Source of the DNA: Vibrio gigantis
GTDB taxonomy: Bacteria > Pseudomonadota > Gammaproteobacteria > Enterobacterales > Vibrionaceae
Direction of reading: 5' to 3'
NCBI RefSeq assembly: GCF_024347515.1
Contig: NZ_AP025493.1
Span: forward strand, 372,001 to 436,000
Length of the DNA: 64,000 nt
Part shown: positions 9,591 to 18,000 of the stretch, in pieces
How positions within the stretch are numbered: position 1 is the first letter of the stretch
Layout of the letters: each line of letters starts with the position of its first letter
The notes under the pieces: generated by a model
The model's input: only the letters and a program-made list of their open reading frames with translations
Told to the model about the DNA's origin: nothing
Databases searched by the model: none
Translations under genes and position numbers: made by a program

Positions 9591-9607
9591 CTACCCAAAA
9601 GGGGTAG
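9591..9607. promoter_or_regulatory. NarP/NarL-like inverted repeat upstream of nirB
   Basis: CTACCC and GGGTAG form a perfect inverted repeat separated by five bases, just upstream of the FNR-like site. It resembles paired NarL/NarP heptamers, but the spacing is one base shorter than the classical 7-2-7 arrangement. The assignment is tentative. Confidence 0.35.
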
Positions 9608-10136
9608 AACAAAAGAGGTAGAAGTGGCTAATTTGACGCCATAGCAAACGAATAACCATAGGTTTGATAAGGTTTAGAGCCGTTTTATAGGCAATTTTAC
9701 ACACAAGCATGCTTGTTGTAATATTTCACAATAGACTAGCAACAACGTAAGTAAATGACAATCATTTTCATTTGTAGTCATAAGAAGTGTAATAACTCAT
9801 GAAAGCGTTACAGGTTCATGAGCAACTGTGTATAAATGTGAAGAACTGGATGACCAAAAACACAGTCGTCCCGCTTCCCTACCCATCGACTCCGTTTACA
9901 AATCGCACACTCGATTAACTTGGGCTGTCTTGCTGAGCTACTAGGAGTTGTCTCCCAACAGCTTTCTCAGAAATACATTTGGTTCAACTTATACAACCGG
10001 TGAAATAAAGCGACTTGATAACGTAGAACTCCGTAAAACAGATCGATCAGATTAGAGTCGTCTAGCCAGAAGCGCGATTCAATGAATGGACAGCGTTAGA
10101 AATTAGGAAAGCGCGAAGAAATGGAATTTCAGATAG
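9608..10136. other. Gene-free stretch between nirB control region and tRNA array
   Basis: No convincing coding frame is present on either strand. The only structured element noticed is a Fur-box-like palindrome at 9756-9770. The region could hold the distal nirB control region or an unrecognised small RNA. Confidence 0.5.
9756..9770. promoter_or_regulatory. Fur-box-like palindrome in a gene-free stretch
   Basis: TGACAAT-C-ATTTTCA matches the 7-1-7 Fur core TGATAAT-N-ATTATCA at 12 of 14 positions. No gene starts nearby: nirB begins about 260 bp to the left and the tRNA array lies 400 bp to the right. It could control a small RNA or be fortuitous. Confidence 0.4.
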
Positions 10137-10168
10137 CAAAAAGGCCAGCATTTCTGCTGGCCTTTTAA
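10137..10168 (-). terminator. Terminator of the first tRNA array
   Basis: An 11-bp stem (AAGGCCAGCA paired with TGCTGGCCTT) is followed on the minus strand by five T. It closes the leftward tRNA transcript just after the last tRNA-Cys. It also has four T on the plus strand. Confidence 0.88.
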
Positions 10169-10178
10169 CTTTGAATAG

Positions 10179-10252
10179 TGGAGGCGCCTCCCGGAGTCGA
10201 ACCGAGGTCCACGGATTTGCAATCCGCTGCATAGCCACTCTGCCAAGGCGCC
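10179..10252 (-). tRNA. tRNA-Cys (GCA)
   Basis: 74-nt cloverleaf with acceptor GGCGCCT/AGGCGCC, T-loop GGTTCGA and anticodon loop TTGCAAA giving anticodon GCA. CCA is encoded. Identical in sequence to the copies at 10597, 27723 and 28141. It is the last tRNA of the leftward array and is followed by a terminator. Confidence 0.97.
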
Positions 10253-10316
10253 TTCAATAGTGTTTTAAGAGAACAACTCTTTTGAATGCTACCTAGAGAG
10301 GTAACAACCAAATAGA

Positions 10317-10403
10317 TGGTGCCCCGGGCCGGACTTGAACCGGCACAACGCGAACGTCGAGGGATTTTAAATCCCTTGTGTCTACCAATTCCACCACCAG
10401 GGC
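10317..10403 (-). tRNA. tRNA-Leu (UAA)
   Basis: 87-nt class II tRNA with a long variable arm, acceptor GCCCTGG, anticodon loop TTTAAAA (anticodon UAA), T-loop GGTTCAAGTCC and encoded CCA. It matches the copy at 27861. The copy at 10736 differs in the variable arm region. Confidence 0.97.
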
Positions 10404-10483
10404 ACGCAATTCTTTATTGCGATGCCGATTACTGAAAAGTAAAACACCATCTTAATGTCGAAATGAATCAACATTACAAAATT

Positions 10484-10559
10484 TGGAGCGATACATCGGG
10501 TTCGAACCGATGACCTCAACCTTGGCAAGGTTGCGCTCTACCAACTGAGCTAGTATCGC
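10484..10559 (-). tRNA. tRNA-Gly (GCC)
   Basis: 76-nt cloverleaf starting GCGATACTAGCTCAG, anticodon loop TTGCCAA (anticodon GCC), T-loop GGTTCGAACC, and encoded CCA. It matches the copy at 28028. Confidence 0.97.
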
Positions 10560-10596
10560 ATTTTCATTCATCAGCTTTCTAAAATGAAAGAGAGAA

Positions 10597-10670
10597 TGGA
10601 GGCGCCTCCCGGAGTCGAACCGAGGTCCACGGATTTGCAATCCGCTGCATAGCCACTCTGCCAAGGCGCC
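10597..10670 (-). tRNA. tRNA-Cys (GCA)
   Basis: Second tRNA-Cys of the array, 74 nt, anticodon GCA, CCA encoded. Its spacing to the tRNA-Gly copy (113 bp start to start) is exactly reproduced in the second array. Confidence 0.97.
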
Positions 10671-10735
10671 TTTAATAGTGATTTAAGAGAACAACTCTTT
10701 GTTCACACTCTACTAAATAGTAGGAGCTAGATAGA

Positions 10736-10822
10736 TGGTGCCCCGGGCCGGACTTGAACCGGCACAGCGCGAACGCCGAGGGATTTTAAATCCCTTGTGT
10801 CTACCAATTCCACCACCAGGGC
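10736..10822 (-). tRNA. tRNA-Leu (UAA), promoter-proximal copy
   Basis: 87-nt tRNA-Leu with anticodon UAA and encoded CCA. It differs from the other Leu copies by compensating bases near the variable arm (CGGCGTTCGCGCTG instead of CGACGTTCGCGTTG on the coding strand). This fifth gene has no counterpart in the second array. Confidence 0.97.
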
Positions 10823-10897
10823 AACGCAATCTTGCGATGCTGATTACTGAAGAGTAAAACACCATCTCTCAGCGACCTAAGCCGTGAGAACGAGGTG

Positions 10898-10926
10898 TAC
10901 TTTAACGGATGGAAAAAATTCGTCAA
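10898..10926 (-). promoter_or_regulatory. Sigma-70 promoter of the first tRNA array
   Basis: On the minus strand TTGACG is followed after exactly 17 bp by AAAGTA, with a GC-containing discriminator after it. The same TTGAC/17 bp/AAAGTA layout precedes the second array. Such discriminators are typical of stringently controlled stable-RNA promoters. Confidence 0.7.
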
Positions 10927-11160
10927 CAATAAATTTTATCTTTTAATTCAAGTGATTAATTATCGAACTTTAAAGGTTGAAATTACTACAGATTGCACAA
11001 ACAGCACACACAACACCCTACATACACAGCCTAATTCGACTTCGGATTATCTATTGGACTTAACTATGGATAGCGAATTCAAAATAAAAAACTCAGTCAA
11101 CAGACTTAATGTCGACCAGTAAAAAGATGACTGGTCAACGATTCTCCTAGGATATCAAAG

Positions 11161-11191
11161 TCCGAGTATTTTTTTAGCACTCGGATTTTTT
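11161..11191 (+). terminator. Orphan plus-strand terminator
   Basis: The stem TCCGAGT/ACTCGGA with an 11-base loop is followed by six T on the plus strand. No annotated plus-strand gene precedes it. A second hairpin lies 25 bp upstream, so this may be the 3' end of a small RNA or a relic. Confidence 0.6.
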
Positions 11192-11312
11192 ATGCTTCTT
11201 AGACAACCACTCGACCAAATCCATAACTTGTCTCCACAATGGCTCTCAGAATTATCAGAAGCTTTGTTTTACGTGAGAAACGAGAAAGAAGTTACCCAGG
11301 AAATGTAAAAGA

Positions 11313-11341
11313 GAGACCTTGTCGTAGTGCGACAAGGTCTC
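11313..11341 (-). terminator. Terminator of the SGNH/CitC-like fusion gene
   Basis: A perfect 12-bp stem (GAGACCTTGTCG with CGACAAGGTCTC, 5-base loop) is followed on the minus strand by TCTTTT. It lies about 90 bp past the stop codon of the leftward gene. Confidence 0.75.
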
Positions 11342-11429
11342 CAAGAAGAAGCTAAACGATTCTTAACTGACAAGCATTAAGTCAACAAACTGGTCTTTTT
11401 ATAAGATATAGTTGAGCGCCAAACCAAGA

Positions 11430-13217
11430 TTAATAATTTTCTTTTAAAAATTGATATGTGGGCTTAGGCACTATTGCTTCTATACTGCTGAAATCTCTAC
11501 TAGCTAAAAACTCCCTAACTTTAGAAGCACTAATCACATCGCCATTTGTTGATATACGCTCAATAATCTCAACTTCAATACCATACTCTGGGAGTAGCTC
11601 TTGCATTTTTTCATTGTACTGTTTGGTGATCATGCACTTAGGCTCATCACCTAAGAATATCTTAGTAATATTAAGCGTTTTTGCTATGTACTCGCAGAAG
11701 AACCATGCTTCCATAGAAGCGTCTGCTTTAGTTTCTGTTGTGTCTTTATGGAAGTAATCTGGGTAAGTTAACTCGGTACAGATAAATTTACCTCCTCTAA
11801 GTACAGTGGCATTCTCTAAATGCTTAGTACTCTCTGCGACTAAGTGGAGACGGTCTTCGAACTTAAAGAATGATTTATCTTCTTCGATAACAAAAATAAA
11901 TAGCTTATCGACACTATGGGATGCATGTTCTAATAAGTGGAGGTGGCCCTTAGTAATAGGATTACAATTGACAGCTACACTACCCACTTTTAGTTCTTCG
12001 CTAGGAACATGGCTTTCCAACAAAGATAAATAACTTTTCATCTCACAGTTTTCGAAAGTTTTTGCAGACTGCTTGTAAAGGAAGTATTTAAAATTATCGA
12101 GTACAGCCTTAACTCTTCCATCTATATGATACTTTTTATCGTGATAAATATCACTTTCAATCAAATTAAACAAAAAATCATTACACATTATTTTACTAAT
12201 TACTTGATTTCCTCTAGGCGAAAAATGACATTGATGCTTAGTTAAGTCGATAAATAAATCATCTTTACGGTCTATTTTATTAAGGTCTATATTATTGACT
12301 TTAGCATAGGACACATCTCTAAACTCATCAAAATCAAAGAGAACCACAGTGTCACCTGAGTTTATTTCCGTTTGTAGAATATTATTAATCGCTAGCAAAA
12401 AGTTCATTCCGACCACACCATGGTTTTCAACTTTTACATCAGGAAATCTGTTCTCTAGTTCTCTTTGTATTAAGCTTGGAATTGTATTTTCGTCACTTGA
12501 ACCTAGGCCGTATGTAGTCGAAGAACCGAATACCAACAGTCGATTTCTTGCAGACTCTGGCTGATTCGTAGTTGTCCTATATCCATTTTTGACAGATGCA
12601 ACACCATTACTTAAGTCTTTTAACACAACTTTAGTTGACCTCAATGTTGGCACAGAGGACTCATAGACCTTTGAAATATAATTGTTATCTTTACCATATA
12701 TGTCTTGAATGTACTCGGGGGCAAATAAACCTTTTGACCATGATGGACGGTCTTTTACATACATGTCTTGGTTGTTAATTAGATTCATCTCAGATTTAGA
12801 TTTATTTTTTAGCTTCTTCCCTTTATTAACTATGTTAATTAAAGATACCTTAACTCCTTTGTTCTCTAAATATTTTAATATAAACGACAACATTTGGTCA
12901 TGGTTTATACAGTCATTAAAGAGGTTAATACTAGATATCAAATCATTTCCTAAGGGCAATTCTTCAATTCGTAGCTTATCGCGACTTGTTATATCTCCAT
13001 TCAACAAGTACAAATTCGACAATACATAACCTATATCTGTTCTTTTTTTGGTTATAAATAAATTCTCAGCACATGCAATCGCTTTACTATACTTTCCTAA
13101 CCTCGAATACAGCTTAACCAGTTTCAGGTCAATATCTTCTTTTTTCGCATCGTTACTAAAGTATTTTGTTATCTCATAGCTTAGAACTCGAGATATAAAT
13201 GTAAGATTTCTATTCAT
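11430..13217 (-). CDS. TPR-like/SGNH hydrolase/citrate-lyase-ligase-like nucleotidyltransferase fusion
   Basis: 595-residue cytosolic protein, not matched to a known whole-length protein. Residues 1-75 look like TPR-type helices. Residues about 225-375 form an SGNH-hydrolase-like unit: block I nucleophile in VFGSSTTYG, block II Gly in HGVVGMN, and a late His in CHFSPRGNQ. Residues about 405-595 resemble the C-terminal nucleotidyltransferase domain of CitC ([citrate lyase] ligase): NCNPITKGH supplies the TxGH nucleotide motif, then KFEDRLHLV, LTYPDYFHKDTT, GDEPKCMITKQYN and ISASKVREFL. No citrate lyase genes are nearby. The gene is markedly AT-rich compared with neighbours and sits between a tRNA array and a heme island, suggesting horizontal acquisition. 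An activity transferring a nucleotidyl or acyl group onto a glycan or lipid is possible, but function is unknown. Confidence 0.75.
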   Translation of the reverse strand: MNRNLTFISRVLSYEITKYFSNDAKKEDIDLKLVKLYSRLGKYSKAIACAENLFITKKRTDIGYVLSNLYLLNGDITSRDKLRIEELPLGNDLISSINLFNDCINHDQMLSFILKYLENKGVKVSLINIVNKGKKLKNKSKSEMNLINNQDMYVKDRPSWSKGLFAPEYIQDIYGKDNNYISKVYESSVPTLRSTKVVLKDLSNGVASVKNGYRTTTNQPESARNRLLVFGSSTTYGLGSSDENTIPSLIQRELENRFPDVKVENHGVVGMNFLLAINNILQTEINSGDTVVLFDFDEFRDVSYAKVNNIDLNKIDRKDDLFIDLTKHQCHFSPRGNQVISKIMCNDFLFNLIESDIYHDKKYHIDGRVKAVLDNFKYFLYKQSAKTFENCEMKSYLSLLESHVPSEELKVGSVAVNCNPITKGHLHLLEHASHSVDKLFIFVIEEDKSFFKFEDRLHLVAESTKHLENATVLRGGKFICTELTYPDYFHKDTTETKADASMEAWFFCEYIAKTLNITKIFLGDEPKCMITKQYNEKMQELLPEYGIEVEIIERISTNGDVISASKVREFLASRDFSSIEAIVPKPTYQFLKENY

Positions 13218-13526
13218 GTGTTGTTACCGATTGGTTAATCGAATCTTTGAGAAAGATTTATATAAACGATAAATATATCACTAGTAAAAAACACTGTTTG
13301 TAACGATACGTAAGCTCTTTGTATGGCTTTGTATGGCTTTCCATACAGTTTCTGCTAATTGAGCTTTCCTTTGATGGTGTTTAGCCAAAAGTTCTACAAG
13401 CATTGATGATCAACCAGTTACCTACTTAATAACCATTCAATAGCTAGACTTGAATGAACTCTCAAATCTGGCCACTTTATAAAAACATGTAGCACATTAG
13501 AAATTTTCTGATATATTCATCGCCTC
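13218..13526. other. Intergenic control region between divergent genes
   Basis: About 300 bp between the leftward fusion gene and the rightward ECF sigma gene. A short direct repeat (GTATGGCTTT, twice, near 13320-13340) is seen. The Fur box lies at its right edge. No coding frame was found. Confidence 0.5.
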
Positions 13527-13545
13527 AATGATAATAATTATCATT
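13527..13545. promoter_or_regulatory. Fur box controlling the ECF sigma gene
   Basis: AATGATAAT-A-ATTATCATT is a perfect 9-1-9 palindrome that matches the Fur core TGATAAT-N-ATTATCA completely. It lies 25 bp upstream of the sigma factor start and just ahead of its Shine-Dalgarno. Iron-replete repression is a strong inference from established Fur-box knowledge. Confidence 0.9.
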
Positions 13546-13569
13546 AAGATTAGTAAGGAGTATCAGGGA

Positions 13570-14085
13570 ATGACCGTAGCGAGCAACAACACCACACACA
13601 GCGTTGATCAAATGTACCAAGAGCATCACAGCTGGTTATCGGTGTTTATTAAACGACGCTTAGGGTGCCCTGATACAACGGCTGATCTGGTTCAAGATAC
13701 TTACCTACGCCTGCTAACCAGAGGTAAGCTGCCTGAATATAAAGATTCAAGAAAGTACCTAACCCATATCGCTAAAGGGTTAGTGATTGATCTTTATCGA
13801 AAGCGTCGTGTAGAAAGTGCGTATTTAGAACTCATTGAGCAAGAGCCAGCTCTCGTCGCGAGTTCACCTGAAGACCAGACGATAGTAGTTGAGGCACTCG
13901 TAGAGATCGATAACCTACTCCACAAGCTTCCAATCAAAGCTCGCCAAGCACTACTCATGAGGCAACTCGAGGGCAAGAGTTACAAAGAGATTGCATTTGA
14001 ACTTAAAGTTTCAATATCATCGGTTGAAAAGTACGTAGCTACAGGCCTTCAAGGCTGCATGTTAGCCATGCTTAACGAGGGTTAA
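13570..14085 (+). CDS. FecI-type ECF sigma factor
   Basis: 171-residue extracytoplasmic-function sigma factor of the iron-starvation (FecI) group. Region 2 includes the DLVQDTYLRLL helix; region 4 has KARQALLMRQLEGKSYKEIAFELKVSISSVEKYV, a classic helix-turn-helix. An upstream in-frame ATG at 13528 lies inside the Fur box; the ATG at 13570 has AAGGAG nine bases before it and gives the family's normal length, so it is preferred. It is followed one base after its stop codon by fecR. It probably drives the five 29-bp promoters downstream, while being itself Fur/sigma-70 controlled, since no copy of that promoter precedes it. Confidence 0.93.
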   Translation: MTVASNNTTHSVDQMYQEHHSWLSVFIKRRLGCPDTTADLVQDTYLRLLTRGKLPEYKDSRKYLTHIAKGLVIDLYRKRRVESAYLELIEQEPALVASSPEDQTIVVEALVEIDNLLHKLPIKARQALLMRQLEGKSYKEIAFELKVSISSVEKYVATGLQGCMLAMLNEG

Positions 14086-14086
14086 G

Positions 14087-15022
14087 ATGCAGCAATTACC
14101 ACCTGAAACCATAGAGCAAGCATCGGTTTGGATGGCACGTCTTTGGGCTGATGATGCCACGCAACAAGATCATGACTCGTTCGAATGTTGGCGGCTTGCC
14201 CACCCAAATAACGCCTTAGCATGGCAAAAGTTAGAACTGCTACAAAGTAAGTTTTGTGCCATTCCTAAAGGCAAAATCAGCAAGCAGGTCTTGACGCGTA
14301 AACCACCGAGAGTCAGCCGTCGCGAATTCTTATCCATAAGCACGCTTTCGTTCGTCGCATTAGGTTCAGGCATGGCGATTTACAGACCAACGCCAACAGG
14401 CACTGAATACTCTACCGCGACTGGCGAAATTCGTTCAATGACACTGTTCGATGGGACGCAATTAGCGATCAACACCGATTCCAAATTGTTTGTCGATTTT
14501 GATAATCATCAGCGCGATATTCATATCGAACGCGGCGAAGTCATAATCACCAACACACATCACCACAGCCCATTAACAGTTTCTACTTCGCAAGGTTTAG
14601 TATTGCCCATCGGAACCCAATTCAGTATCCGCGAGCACATCGATACCACTCAAGTCTCTGTCTATGAAGGTGAAGTCGAAATTCAACCTATGCTTGGGAT
14701 GGGGAAACCGCATCTTTTTGCAGGGCAAACTGCACACTTCAATCGCCGCACAGTATCGCAGCCAAACCAGACCCAAGATTCAGACATGCTTTGGCTCGAG
14801 CATAAAATCATGGCGCAAGCGACACAGCTCAAAACTTTCATCAACGAATTAGGGCGTTATCGACGCGGCATCATCAACGTCGATGCCAGTGCCGCGGCAC
14901 TCAAACTTACCGGTGTGTTCTCGACCAAAGATATTGATAAAACCTTACACAATATCAGCCAGATACTACCTGTAAGAATCCATTACCGTACCCCTCTTTG
15001 GGTCACCATCACAGCCAAATAA
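14087..15022 (+). CDS. FecR-type anti-sigma factor/signal transducer
   Basis: 311-residue single-pass inner-membrane regulator. The N-terminal cytoplasmic DUF4880 region (about 8-55, with WMARLWADDATQQDHDSFECW) would bind sigma. A TM segment lies around residues 80-100, followed by the periplasmic FecR domain (STATGEIRSMTLFDGTQLAINTDSKL) and a C-terminal STN-like stretch ending in ILPVRIHYRTPLWVTI. It starts one base after the sigma gene's stop, with GAGGG as ribosome-binding site. In FecIRA-type cell-surface signalling this protein receives the signal from the STN domain of the outer-membrane receptor encoded next. Confidence 0.93.
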   Translation: MQQLPPETIEQASVWMARLWADDATQQDHDSFECWRLAHPNNALAWQKLELLQSKFCAIPKGKISKQVLTRKPPRVSRREFLSISTLSFVALGSGMAIYRPTPTGTEYSTATGEIRSMTLFDGTQLAINTDSKLFVDFDNHQRDIHIERGEVIITNTHHHSPLTVSTSQGLVLPIGTQFSIREHIDTTQVSVYEGEVEIQPMLGMGKPHLFAGQTAHFNRRTVSQPNQTQDSDMLWLEHKIMAQATQLKTFINELGRYRRGIINVDASAAALKLTGVFSTKDIDKTLHNISQILPVRIHYRTPLWVTITAK

Positions 15023-15029
15023 AATTTTA

Positions 15030-15058
15030 TTACGGATTTCTGATTCTTGTTCGGTGTA
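15030..15058 (+). promoter_or_regulatory. Candidate ECF promoter, copy 1 (receptor gene)
   Basis: TTACGG (15030-15035) and CGGTGTA (15052-15058) are separated by 16 bp that include the shared ATTTCT tract. Four more copies with identical spacing occur in this island. It starts seven bases after the fecR stop and 39 bp before the receptor start, so it would give the receptor its own promoter. Confidence 0.8.
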
Positions 15059-15096
15059 TCTGACAGTCAGTTAGAAATCCCGATAAGGAAATTACG

Positions 15097-18000
15097 GTGC
15101 CAAATGCCAAGCAGCGCTCGCTACTCTCCAAACTTACCACGATAAAACTCGGTGTCGTTATATTGAGTTTTCCTGTTGCTTCCAACGCTGCAGAAGACCA
15201 CCAATATAATATTCCAGCAGCCACCTTAGACAGTGCTCTCAACCACTTTGCCGTAGAATCGGGTATCGAATTTTATCTAGACTCGTCACTCTCTTCAGGG
15301 CTCTATAGCCAAGGTCTAGTCGGCCAATACGACAACGAACAGGCGCTGTCTCTGTTGTTGACCAATACCGGTCTGCAAGCACAAAAACAGTCTGATGGTG
15401 TTTACTACCTCGTACCAACTACAGACTCGATGACACTCGATGCTATTCAAGTTCGAACCCATTTTGATGACGCCTATCAAAGAGACACTGACGGTGAAAT
15501 GGATGTGTACGACAAAGACGTCGCAACCGCTTATCTCGGAAAAGAAGAAATCGAACGTTTCAAAGGCACCAGTGCGGCGGATCTGTTCACTGGCATCGCC
15601 AATACACACAGTGGCGAAGCACGAAATGGCGGTGGCAGTATCGACCCAAACGTACGTGGTGTACAAGGCTTTGGTCGTGTGCCTGTAGTTATCGATGGTA
15701 CTGAACAAGGTATTTCAGTGTATAACGGCTATCGTGGTTCATCGAACAGAAACTACATTGACCCTAACCTCATCGGCAGTATGGCTGTTTATCAAGGTGC
15801 TCAGTTAAACTCAGAGATCAATACCTCAACAGGTGGTGCAGTTAAAGTTACGACATTGCAACCCCAAGATATCGTTGAAGAAGGTGAACAATTTGGTATT
15901 GAGTTAGTTGCCGAAAGCAGCAGTAACTCAATCGAGCCAAACAAAGCGCGACTGCATACCGGAAAACGTTGGCAAGATGTCCCAGCTTATGCCGAGTTAG
16001 GTGGTGTTCCACTGTACGACGACCCAGAAGTTCGCTTCCAAACCAGAGACAACAAAACAGATAATCCCTTCAATGGAGAGGACGTCGCCTACCGCCTCGC
16101 ACTCGCCGGGATCGAACCAAAGTTTGACTGGTTAGCCGCATACGCATACCGAAATCGAGGTAACTACTACTCAGGTACCAGCAAAGCTGACTTCTACTCG
16201 AAACCATTTGACAATGACTCGAGTGACCAAGTCGCGGGGCGAAATCCAATCTTAAGACCTGAACACATGGCATTGGTCCACTACCCTGGCCACGAAGTAC
16301 CCAACACATCTGCGGAAATGGAATCAGCACTATTAAAAGGTACAATCAATTTCAGTGATTACTACAAACTGCATGCCAGTATCCGATACACGGAAAGCAC
16401 TCACGGTGAGATATTGGCGAGTCGTTCAGACTACCGAAATTCTGATGGACTCGCTCAGTGGCCGCTTGCCAACGCAAAAATGCAAGCCTACACCCTGAAA
16501 TTTCGAGCTAATCCTGAACAAGATTTGCTAAACCTAAGCACCAACTTATGGCTGACAAAAACAGATTCTCGCAGCAATACTGGTTATGGCTTCCCTAACT
16601 TCGTGAACTACAAAAGCGATACGCCTGATATCATCATCAACACGTCAGTCGTTAACCGTGATGAGCAAAGGTACGGATTCGATTTCAATAACAAGATGCT
16701 ACTAACAGACTCTATTGATATGACATTGTCCGGCAGTTACATGATGCACGAATTGAACCCTAAAGAGGGACTAGCCAACCTTATCGATTTCTATGGTGGT
16801 GCAGTCCGTGCTGGTGAAAGAGAAGAATACAACGGCGCAGTAAAGATTGAATGGCGACCACATGACTCCATAGTGTTAGATTCTGGTGTCCGTTACATCT
16901 CTTACAATGCGACAGATTACTATATAGAACATCAAGTAAACTCTGGCGACATTAATCCTCTGAAGGAGTACAAGAAAGACGGCTACCAATTAACTTATCA
17001 AACGCTAGAGGCCTATGCACCTGAAGAAATCGCGCAAAATGTAGCAAACGCAAAGCATGAGGTGAGAGTCAATTTCACACAACAAAACCTCAATACTGAG
17101 ATAGATAGATTGCAAAACTTGATCGTTATGTTCCCTGATCAAGCTAATGAGTACCAAAGTCAGCTAGACGCACGACAATCAGAACTCGCTAATTTCGATG
17201 CTATATTGCAACAGAAGCTACAAACCGAAACCGAATCGGCGGAAAATCAAACCACTTTCATCGAGCACCACGCATCCAGTTGGTTAACCAATAGCGACAA
17301 CGAACTCGATCTGGCAAGCAATGCTTGTCGTATCGCAATGCAACAAGAAAACTACATCGAAGGCAGTTGTAAGGCCAAATCGCTTGAGACTTCTGAAGAA
17401 TACAACACCCAATACAAGACCAGTGGTAGCGGTTGGATGCCTTCTGTCACAGCCACATGGCTAATCAGCGATAACAGCCGAATTTACACCCGTTACGCTG
17501 AGACTTTACGTTTCCCAAGCCTATTTGAAAGTACCAGTGGGTTCAGTAGCAACCCTGTCGCAAGTGCTCCTCTACAACCTGAGCGCGCCAAACTGTACGA
17601 AACGGCTTACATTCATTACTTCGACAATGCGAGCTTTAAGCTGACCTATTTTGATCAAACAATTGACGGTGTAATGGACAGAGATCGCGACAGTTATAAC
17701 TTCACCAACCTAGATAGCCAACGAACTAGCGGTATTGAGATCAACGGGCAGTTTGATAACAGCGATTATTTTGGCGATGCCTCAATTGCTTACAATTTCC
17801 GAAACGAAGTTTGTGACAGAAACTCTGCCGCCCAAGGTTATATAAAAGATGTGATTTTAGGAAATACCCCATCCGAAGAAACTTGTGTTCGTGGCGGATT
17901 TTCAGAAGGAAGCTTTCTTGCGGATCATGCAGCACCTGAATATACAGGCAGTATTTTGCTAGGCACTCGTTTCTTTGATACCGACTTAGAAACAGGCGTA

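Larger units (their letters stand above)
10927..11429. other. Intergenic stretch with two plus-strand hairpins
   Basis: No reliable gene is seen here. The stretch holds a 7-bp hairpin (GACCAGT/ACTGGTC, 11114-11136), an orphan plus-strand terminator (11161-11191), and the minus-strand terminator of the large fusion gene (11313-11341). Confidence 0.5.

Noticed and set aside
9756..10136. RyhB small RNA downstream of the Fur-like box
   Set aside because: The conserved RyhB core with its CACATTGC-type pairing region is not seen, so only an unnamed candidate transcript is left.
10452..10664. 70-codon frame over the first tRNA array, with a near-identical one at 27996-28208 and a 93-codon frame at 27574-27855
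   Set aside because: They lie across tRNA genes; similarity between them reflects the duplicated tRNA sequences, not coding conservation.
10895..11122. 75-codon rightward frame ending before the orphan terminator
   Set aside because: It overlaps the tRNA promoter in antisense, has no ribosome-binding site and no sensible protein character.
13528..13569. Earlier ATG for the ECF sigma factor
   Set aside because: It sits inside the Fur palindrome, lacks a Shine-Dalgarno, and adds an Ile-rich tail; the ATG at 13570 has AAGGAG at proper distance.
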